Shown here: one piece after another, positions 6,583 through 11,101 of the stretch
Position numbering within the stretch: position 1 is the first letter of the stretch
Layout: the number at the start of each line of letters is the position of its first letter
Source: Blastocatellia bacterium
GTDB lineage: Bacteria > Acidobacteriota > Blastocatellia > UBA7656
Direction of reading: 5' to 3'
Assembly: GCA_022615215.1 (NCBI GenBank)
Contig: JAKEHD010000698.1
Coordinates: 1-11,101 of the forward strand
Length of the DNA stretch: 11,101 nt
Program-made: the position numbers and the translations under genes
The notes under the pieces: generated by a model
The model's database searches: none
Seen by the model: the letters and a program-made list of their open reading frames with translations, nothing else
Told to the model about the DNA's origin: nothing

Positions 6583-7049
6583 TCTTTTTACTGATAGTTA
6601 TATCGCTTGCGGGTTGCGGCGGAAGTTCCGAGAGCAACCAGAATAATAATAAGCCGCACCCTGACCGCAGGGACCAGGATGGGCGGACGCCGCTGATACT
6701 CGCAGTGCAGAAGGGCGATATCGACGGCGTGAAATCGGCCCTCGACAGCGGGGGCGATGTGAATGCGCAGACCAATTCAGGCGTAACGGCCCTTATGAAT
6801 GCGGCGGGAATGAACAAACTCGATATCGTCAAGTTGCTGCTTGAGCGAGGGGCCGATGTGAATGCGAAGACGCCGGGCAACTATACGGCGCTGATGAATG
6901 CGGCGCTCGTCGGTAATACAGAGATAGTCAAATTCCTGCTCGAAGCGGGTGCCAACCCATCTGTTCAGGACAGCAGCGGCCGCACTGCTGCCGCTTATGC
7001 GCAGGAGAAGAACCATAAAGAGATAGTCGAGTTGTTGAAGCAGAAATAA
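6561..7049 (+). CDS. Ankyrin-repeat lipoprotein
   Basis: A 162-aa secreted lipoprotein with a protein-binding repeat domain. The N-terminus has Arg5, a hydrophobic core and the lipobox LAGC, with Cys19 as the lipidated residue. It should be cut by signal peptidase II and membrane-anchored. A short Asn/Ser/Lys-rich linker (about residues 20-36) leads to four ankyrin repeats from about residue 37: DGRTPLILAVQKGD, GVTALMNAAGMNK, NYTALMNAALVGN and a shorter GRTAAAYAQEKNH. The middle repeats are nearly identical also at DNA level (GGGGCGATGTGAATGCG at about 6750 and a close copy at about 6852), pointing to recent repeat duplication. AGGAG lies 5 nt before the ATG. The start overlaps the end of the HicB-like gene by 22 bp. 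The partner is unknown. Confidence 0.92.
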   Translation: MSSIRTIIFLLIVISLAGCGGSSESNQNNNKPHPDRRDQDGRTPLILAVQKGDIDGVKSALDSGGDVNAQTNSGVTALMNAAGMNKLDIVKLLLERGADVNAKTPGNYTALMNAALVGNTEIVKFLLEAGANPSVQDSSGRTAAAYAQEKNHKEIVELLKQK

Positions 7050-7123
7050 ATCTCCGCCGGACAATAAATAAAGCTGTCTGAAACCGATAAAGATTTCTTT
7101 CTTCGGGCAGCGAGGAGGATTTT

Positions 7124-7612
7124 ATGAGCAGAGGAGAAACGGGAACGGCTACGGGCGCAGAGGTCGGGCGACTCGCGCCGGATTTCGAACTCAAGGACGC
7201 AGACAATCAGGCGTGGCGGTTGTCAGACCATCGCGGCAAGGTCGTGGCGCTGGTCTTTTACCCGAAAGACGAGACGCCCGTCTGCACGAAACAGATGTGC
7301 AGCATGCGCGACCGCTGGACCGATTATGAAGGCACGGGCGCAGAGGTCGTGGCCCTTTCGATAGGTTCTGTGGAATCGCACAAAAGTTTCGCCGAGCATC
7401 ACGGCCTGCCTCAGCGATTGCTCGCAGACGAGAGCGGTGCGGTGTCGGAGTTATACAAAGCGAAATCGCTGCTAGGCGTCTCGCAGCGCGCTGTGATAGT
7501 GATAGATGCGAACGGAGTGATCCGCTATCGCAAATCTGTCTTTCCACTCTTCCGTCCGGGCGACGACGAAGTGATCGAGGCAATCCGCGCCGCCGCCGCG
7601 CCCGTCAATTGA
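7124..7612 (+). CDS. bcp: Peroxiredoxin, Bcp/PrxQ type
   Basis: A 162-aa thiol peroxidase that reduces hydrogen peroxide and organic hydroperoxides, probably with thioredoxin as reductant. It shows APDFELKDADNQAWRLSDHRG, then FYPKDETPVCTKQMCSMRD, with the peroxidatic Cys54 in TPVCT and a second Cys59 five residues on. This is the spacing of PrxQ enzymes that form the resolving disulfide within one helix. ARG-type support of the thiolate is plausible from the later VSQRAVIVIDANGVIRY stretch. GAGGAGGA lies 5 nt before the ATG. The gene follows the ankyrin lipoprotein after 74 bp and could be in one transcript with it, and is convergent with the PIN gene 63 bp downstream. There is no signal peptide, so the enzyme is cytoplasmic. 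Confidence 0.95.
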   Translation: MSRGETGTATGAEVGRLAPDFELKDADNQAWRLSDHRGKVVALVFYPKDETPVCTKQMCSMRDRWTDYEGTGAEVVALSIGSVESHKSFAEHHGLPQRLLADESGAVSELYKAKSLLGVSQRAVIVIDANGVIRYRKSVFPLFRPGDDEVIEAIRAAAAPVN

Positions 7613-7675
7613 TGGGCTTTTGATAATTGCGGGCTGATGGGTTTTCAGCTTTCGTAGTTATGGCGAGTCCTCGCT

Positions 7676-8146
7676 TCAAGGTTTCCAAACCACAAGCCGT
7701 AAGGGTTGATGCGAGAGAGGCAGGTGGTTGGCTATAAGTTCAAAGTCTTTTTGATTTCGCGTTGCGATGCCATGTCTATGAGCCAGGGCTGTTGCTGCGA
7801 TAAACAAATCACGCCAGTGCTTGTTGCGCTCAATTTGAGAAAGACGTGGGAAAACATAAGCAGCTATTGCAGCGGCGTTTTGATCGAAAGGTAATATTTC
7901 ACAAGATTGAATCAATTGCTCCGTTTTAGCACGATCTTGCTCTATTCGTTTATTAAGTCCTCCAGATTTGGCTGCTGATTTCTCAAATCCGTGAAGCGCC
8001 TCGAAAACGGTTATCGAGGTTAGTGCTGGCGGGTATTTAAGCCTTTTGATTTCTTGCAGAACGTAGGGCTTTTGAAACCTCCAAGCGGTCAATATATCAG
8101 TGTCTAAAACAAACGAGATTTCATCAATAGCCGAGCCGAATCCCAT
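7676..8146 (-). CDS. vapC: PIN-domain nuclease, VapC-like toxin
   Basis: A 156-aa PIN-domain protein, predicted to be a metal-dependent ribonuclease. The acidic quartet is visible: Asp15 in FVLDTDILTAW, Glu49 in TSITVFEALHG, Asp113 in HWRDLFIAATALAH and the Asn131/Asp134 region in ATRNQKDFELI. VapC toxins cleave tRNA or rRNA and are held by a small VapB antitoxin. Here the upstream partner is instead a 381-aa protein. The start ATG overlaps the upstream stop codon by one base (TGATG), so the two are translationally coupled, with the nuclease second, as usual for toxins. Sequence between Glu49 and Asp113 is charged and helical. No truncation is seen. It could also be a housekeeping PIN nuclease, but the coupling favours a toxin-like module. 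Confidence 0.88.
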   Translation of the reverse strand: MGFGSAIDEISFVLDTDILTAWRFQKPYVLQEIKRLKYPPALTSITVFEALHGFEKSAAKSGGLNKRIEQDRAKTEQLIQSCEILPFDQNAAAIAAYVFPRLSQIERNKHWRDLFIAATALAHRHGIATRNQKDFELIANHLPLSHQPLRLVVWKP

Positions 8147-9291
8147 CAGTCATTCTCTCCATCCGTGTCGTCCATCAAGAAAGCTTCGAAGTCTAATTCT
8201 GGGCGGGCTGTTACTTCTGCCTTCTCCTCCTCAGTCAAATCAGCGAGGGTTGCAGCGGCAAGAGCGTTATAGCGTTCGACAAGGCAAGCATCCAGTTTTG
8301 ATTCCAGGTCGATCAATGCCTGAGTCTTCGGATCCCATGGCTCGTCTGGCAACTGGGGCGCTTCTGGCAGTTTAACTATGGCTTGACCGCTCAACGACCG
8401 GATCACCATCTCAACCTGATGACCGTCGTTGCAGGCTAATTCGCCGCGTACCCGGTCAGCGTTCCCGATGATCATATCTTCTATCAACAACTCTTCGTTC
8501 CCAAGTGAGATTGAGTGACCGAGTATATTTTTCATACCTGGGATCGGACCAAGCATTTGCCGGGTAGGACCATCGTCGAAAGGCAGTTTTGCGAGGTGCT
8601 CTTGAGTAGCTGGCACGTAAACCGTAACGGTATCTATAGGCCAGACAAACGAGCGATCTACTATTGCGTGGAAAATATATGAAATCGCCTCTATCTCGCT
8701 CCCCGAATAATTATTTGGAAGCCGGAATTTTACACTGGTTGCTCGCTCGATCACCATGAGCCGGTAGGCTGTCTGCCGGTTCCTTAGCAGATTGCTAATT
8801 TCCAAGAGTGGCAATTCAAAGTGCGAATTCACATCAAGCCTGATTTGTGGAATCTGTAAAGATGCCTTCTCATCGAGACTGAGCATGGCCCAAAGAGTCG
8901 AGGCAATGAATTCGGCACGGGCTTTTTGATCTGCCAACTCTATGCTGATGAAGACTTGTTCCATTCGAAATTTACTTCCGTCTTCTATCAACTTGCCGGT
9001 TAGAGATAAGCGCAAAGAGACATCTGCATCAATAGCGACTCTTGCAGTTACCTTCCCATCCTTGCTCGCTGATTGAAAGTCTATTATTGGAGCCTCAAGT
9101 CGAAAGTTAAAATCGGGGAAGTCCATTTGCAAGAAAGTTTCTGGAGCGGGTTGTGGCAAAGGGAATGGCATCGCTTCGGCAAAAACGGTCGCGCCGATCT
9201 CACTATCGAGACTGCTCGGCCTGCCCCTCCCCGCAAACGCAGGATGGGGCGCATCGATTGAATAACGTTCGGTGTCAACAAGAGTGCTCAT
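8146..9291 (-). CDS. Protein of unknown function coupled to the PIN nuclease
   Basis: I do not recognise this 381-aa family. No signal peptide or membrane segment is visible, so it is probably cytoplasmic. About residues 1-55 are low in structure and Pro/Ala-rich. About residues 55-300 alternate hydrophobic and polar residues like a mostly beta protein (for example KVTARVAIDADVSLRLSLTG), with a helical stretch ARAEFIASTLWAMLSL. From about residue 310 it is helical and charged, ending in a strongly acidic tail (DDTDGEND). Its stop codon shares one base with the start of the PIN gene, so the two form a bicistron. By position it would be the antitoxin or a specificity partner, but it is several times larger than VapB proteins and shows no evident DNA-binding motif. 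AAAGG lies 8 nt before the chosen ATG. Confidence 0.75.
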   Translation of the reverse strand: MSTLVDTERYSIDAPHPAFAGRGRPSSLDSEIGATVFAEAMPFPLPQPAPETFLQMDFPDFNFRLEAPIIDFQSASKDGKVTARVAIDADVSLRLSLTGKLIEDGSKFRMEQVFISIELADQKARAEFIASTLWAMLSLDEKASLQIPQIRLDVNSHFELPLLEISNLLRNRQTAYRLMVIERATSVKFRLPNNYSGSEIEAISYIFHAIVDRSFVWPIDTVTVYVPATQEHLAKLPFDDGPTRQMLGPIPGMKNILGHSISLGNEELLIEDMIIGNADRVRGELACNDGHQVEMVIRSLSGQAIVKLPEAPQLPDEPWDPKTQALIDLESKLDACLVERYNALAAATLADLTEEEKAEVTARPELDFEAFLMDDTDGEND

Positions 9292-9375
9292 ACCTTATGC
9301 CTTTCCAAATTTTTTCAGCGCGGCTATCCTTCCTCTCTTATGAATAACCTTTGAATAGAGTAATCCTGGCGAATC

Positions 9376-9405
9376 ATTAGAGCAAGAAGATGATTAATGA
9401 GTCGA
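9376..9405 (-). promoter_or_regulatory. Possible promoter of the 381-aa/PIN pair
   Basis: On the minus strand TCGACT (9405-9400) and TCTAAT (9381-9376) are separated by 18 bp. The -10 matches five of six bases, the -35 four. The implied leader is about 75 nt. Moderate support only. Confidence 0.38.
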
Positions 9406-9449
9406 GAGCTTGAGAAGCGGGATATGAACTGCTGGCTCGTTGCCTGAGA

Positions 9450-9481
9450 TTGACTTTTCACCTGTGTGTAATTAAAGTCAA
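9450..9481. promoter_or_regulatory. Symmetric TTGACTTT/AAAGTCAA repeat, possible operator
   Basis: TTGACTTT (9450-9457) and AAAGTCAA (9474-9481) form a perfect 8-bp inverted repeat 16 bp apart. The first half can be read as a plus-strand -35 (TTGACT) with TAAAGT 17 bp downstream; the same holds on the minus strand with AAAAGT. It sits between two divergent gene pairs, where a dimeric regulator or back-to-back promoters would make sense. Only the repeat itself is certain. Confidence 0.4.
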
Positions 9482-9800
9482 CTCGGAGTTTCGCAAGCCA
9501 CTGCGTGCCTCTCCAATCGGAATTTATGCAGCCTCAGTCTGTTTTAAGGCGACCAGGAAAGATGCGGAATCAATATATCCAAACGCCATTCTCATCGATT
9601 GGTTTGAGTTGACGTAGCCGTCTGAGCATCGAGGCTGAATCAGGCCGTCAGGAACAGAGCGCGCGGTCACGTCATTCGGGCTGTGATTTATCCTGGCTAT
9701 GGGTGAATGAGGGCCGCTGACGCGCTATGCAAGGCACCCGGAGATAAAGGGGCTTAGGGCCTCACGGGTTGGAAGGCCAGGTAAAAAGGAGTAACTATAA

Positions 9801-10160
9801 ATGGATGCTGAGTGGGTAGTAAGTTTGCTCGAAGATAATTGGGACCGGCTTCAAGTAGAGTTGGGCGATCATTGGAATGGCTTCGCCTCATCATACAGCA
9901 ATATCATAGCGGGCCTGCAATCCGGGCCGGGTCGTGAAGAGATCGAACGCGCGGCTGATGAAATCTGCAAATTGCTGGGCCGCTATGAATACGGGCGCGG
10001 GCTGCTTCGAGGTTATCAGGCGCTGTCCCGCGAGAGGATGTTGCCATCTCCGTCCGACACATTGAGTGAAGAAGAACGCCTGCAACAGGTCTGCAACCGT
10101 ATGATCGAACTGCCGGAGCGCGAGCAGCAAGAGAATCAAAAGCAGGAAGAAGATCAGTAA
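9801..10160 (+). CDS. Small helical protein of unknown function
   Basis: A 119-aa acidic protein, predicted mostly helical. Residues 1-75 contain repeated Trp/Leu positions (EWVVSLLEDNWDRLQVELGDHW, Ala-rich EEIERAADEICKLLGRY). The C-terminus from about residue 88 is a charged helix ending in a Gln/Glu/Lys tail. No signal peptide, membrane segment or catalytic motif is visible. AAGGAG (9786-9791) precedes the ATG at a spacing of 9 nt. The next gene starts 114 bp downstream on the same strand, so the two are probably one operon. Size, helix pattern and position before a large Trp-rich protein recall the small associated proteins of CATRA (caspase/TPR-repeat-associated) conflict systems. That is recall-based inference, not a demonstrated match. 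Confidence 0.8.
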   Translation: MDAEWVVSLLEDNWDRLQVELGDHWNGFASSYSNIIAGLQSGPGREEIERAADEICKLLGRYEYGRGLLRGYQALSRERMLPSPSDTLSEEERLQQVCNRMIELPEREQQENQKQEEDQ

Positions 10161-10226
10161 TTGAGTAGCCGATCGATCAGGAGAGAAGAAGTTAAAAGTT
10201 CGACCTTCAGGTTGCCGATTTGAAAG

Positions 10227-10240
10227 CAAGCTAAAGCTTG
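10227..10240 (+). repeat. Small stem-loop between the last two genes
   Basis: CAAGCT-AA-AGCTTG is a perfect 6-bp inverted repeat in the 114-bp gap. There is no following T-run, so it is unlikely to be a terminator. It might be an mRNA processing or stability element, or chance. Confidence 0.4.
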
Positions 10241-10274
10241 AACTCTGAACTTATTGGCTCAGGAAGAAAACAAA

Positions 10275-11101
10275 ATGGCTGAAGCGATGCTGAAAGATGC
10301 GACCGTCTGGCGCTGGTGGTTTTACCTGGGCTGGCACGGCCATGACCAGTCCGAACACCTGGAATCCTGCTGGAAAGCTTTCAATCAGTCACTCAACAGC
10401 GCAGTGGAATGGTCGGGCGGATGGCAAGAGTCCAGGGTGGCTCAACCCGAAAAGTTGCCCCGCATCCGCCAGACGAACGCCCATCTCGCAAGCCTTCCCT
10501 GGCGCAAATCTTCAGGCATTTTGCGTACTCTGGAAGCCCGTATGCTTCTGGACGTTTTCTATATCCAATCAGGGTGCGCGCGGGAAGGCGCGGCGGTCCC
10601 TGAAGACGTTTCGCTCCTCATGAAATCAGCATGGCCGGGCGATAAGAGCGTGAAATCTTTATTAGGGGATGCGGCCTGTCTCACTGTGGAAACAGGAGAG
10701 CTTCGTGAAGATGAAGCGAAACAGATTGCCCGGACTATTTTGGAAAGATGGGCTGAAAAACAGGTCCGGCAAATCGAGCTTGTGGAATTGGACTTCGGTT
10801 ATTTTGCGATTCCGACGGGCCTGGAAGATGAAGCATGGGCGCTGCTCGTGCGAGACAACGACCGCGCGCGGCAGGAGGCGGCCCATTTCGTACATCGCCT
10901 GATGCCGCCTCTGCTGTTGGCCCGCTTGAAGGGACAGGTCGTTATGCAAAGGTTCGAGCAGCATCTTCTGTCGTCGTCGCGCGCGCTTGAAAGCGAGTTG
11001 AACGATGCGCTCAACCGTATCATAGATCAACCGCGCCGCCTGAAGATGCTGGAACAGGCCAGCTACCGGCTTTCTCATCTTCAAGCGAAGCTCGCAGAAA
11101 A
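10275..11101 (+). CDS. Large Trp-rich protein of unknown function, 3' end beyond window
   Basis: I translated 275 codons from the ATG at 10275 with no stop before the window edge. The N-terminus is rich in tryptophan and aromatic residues (WRWWFYLGWHGHD, residues 12-24). About residues 40-150 are helical and soluble. A beta-like stretch IELVELDFGYFAIPTG lies near residues 165-185. It then becomes a long helical, coiled-coil-like region from about residue 195 onward (heptad Leu/Ile in ESELNDALNRIIDQPRRLKM). No catalytic motif is visible in this part, so any enzymatic domain would lie beyond the window. AGGAAG lies 8 nt before the start; an alternative ATG is 12 bp inside. With the 119-aa gene it resembles the order small helical protein, then N-terminal domain plus coiled coil, known from CATRA conflict systems. 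I give that modest weight. Confidence 0.82.
   Translation, partial: MAEAMLKDATVWRWWFYLGWHGHDQSEHLESCWKAFNQSLNSAVEWSGGWQESRVAQPEKLPRIRQTNAHLASLPWRKSSGILRTLEARMLLDVFYIQSGCAREGAAVPEDVSLLMKSAWPGDKSVKSLLGDAACLTVETGELREDEAKQIARTILERWAEKQVRQIELVELDFGYFAIPTGLEDEAWALLVRDNDRARQEAAHFVHRLMPPLLLARLKGQVVMQRFEQHLLSSSRALESELNDALNRIIDQPRRLKMLEQASYRLSHLQAKLAE

Larger units (their letters stand above)
9292..9800. other. 509-bp gene-free region between divergent genes
   Basis: No convincing gene lies here. It holds the minus-strand promoter candidate at 9376-9405 and the symmetric repeat at 9450-9481. A minus-strand frame without a start codon is open from 9724 to the stop at 9524, with protein-like composition (ending FGYIDSASFLVALKQTEAA), and might be the eroded end of a former gene. 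The last bases contain the Shine-Dalgarno of the 119-aa gene. Confidence 0.6.

Noticed and set aside
7613..7675. Bidirectional terminator between the convergent peroxiredoxin and PIN genes
   Set aside because: Only a 5-bp GCTGA/TCAGC stem with a loose T-rich loop and no proper T-run is visible, which is not enough to call.
10662..11084. Minus-strand open frame of 140 codons
   Set aside because: It is antisense to the Trp-rich gene at 10275, whose frame is open throughout with normal codon use and a ribosome binding site.

Overview
This looks like a bacterial chromosome segment of moderate-to-high GC. Genes are preceded by strong Shine-Dalgarno sequences, and short dispersed repeats of the CCACGGAGACACGG and GTCCGTGGTCCGTGG kind sit between them. 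Such repeats, with an enlarged PPDK and scattered toxin-antitoxin-like genes, would suit an Acidobacteriota-type (e.g. Blastocatellia) genome. That placement is a guess from style, not a demonstrated assignment.

Layout. (a) 1-1378, minus: a divergent, A+T-rich, long pyruvate kinase, cut off by the window edge, with its own strong sigma70-type promoter. (b) About 1485-1967: a gene-free island of mobile-element relics. It holds a 287-bp IS200/IS605-like non-autonomous element with two hairpins related by compensatory changes, a perfect 36-bp direct repeat with CRISPR-like spacing, and an outer pair of 15-bp inverted repeats flanked by TA. (c) 1978-4740, minus: a full-length pyruvate phosphate dikinase. 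(d) 4741-5131: a divergent intergenic region with a large imperfect palindrome. (e) 5132-6133, plus: an extended-SDR NAD(P)-dependent reductase/epimerase. (f) 6370-7612, plus: a solitary HicB-like protein overlapping an ankyrin-repeat lipoprotein, then a Bcp-type peroxiredoxin. (g) 7676-9291, minus: a translationally coupled pair, a 381-aa protein of unknown family followed by a VapC-like PIN-domain nuclease. (h) 9292-9800: a long gene-free region with a symmetric TTGACTTT/AAAGTCAA repeat. (i) 9801-11101, plus: a small helical protein and the start of a larger tryptophan-rich, coiled-coil-ending protein, running off the window.

How the genes work together. PPDK and pyruvate kinase both act on the PEP/pyruvate node and point the same way, but the promoter in front of the kinase and the mobile-element island make independent transcription likely. 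The PIN pair looks like a toxin module whose partner is unusually large. The last two genes could be the front of a larger conflict-type system (CATRA-like is my best guess, low confidence). The most unusual DNA-level signal is the 1485-1967 island; the most unusual protein-level signals are the aberrant pyruvate kinase, the 381-aa/PIN pair and the 3' gene pair.
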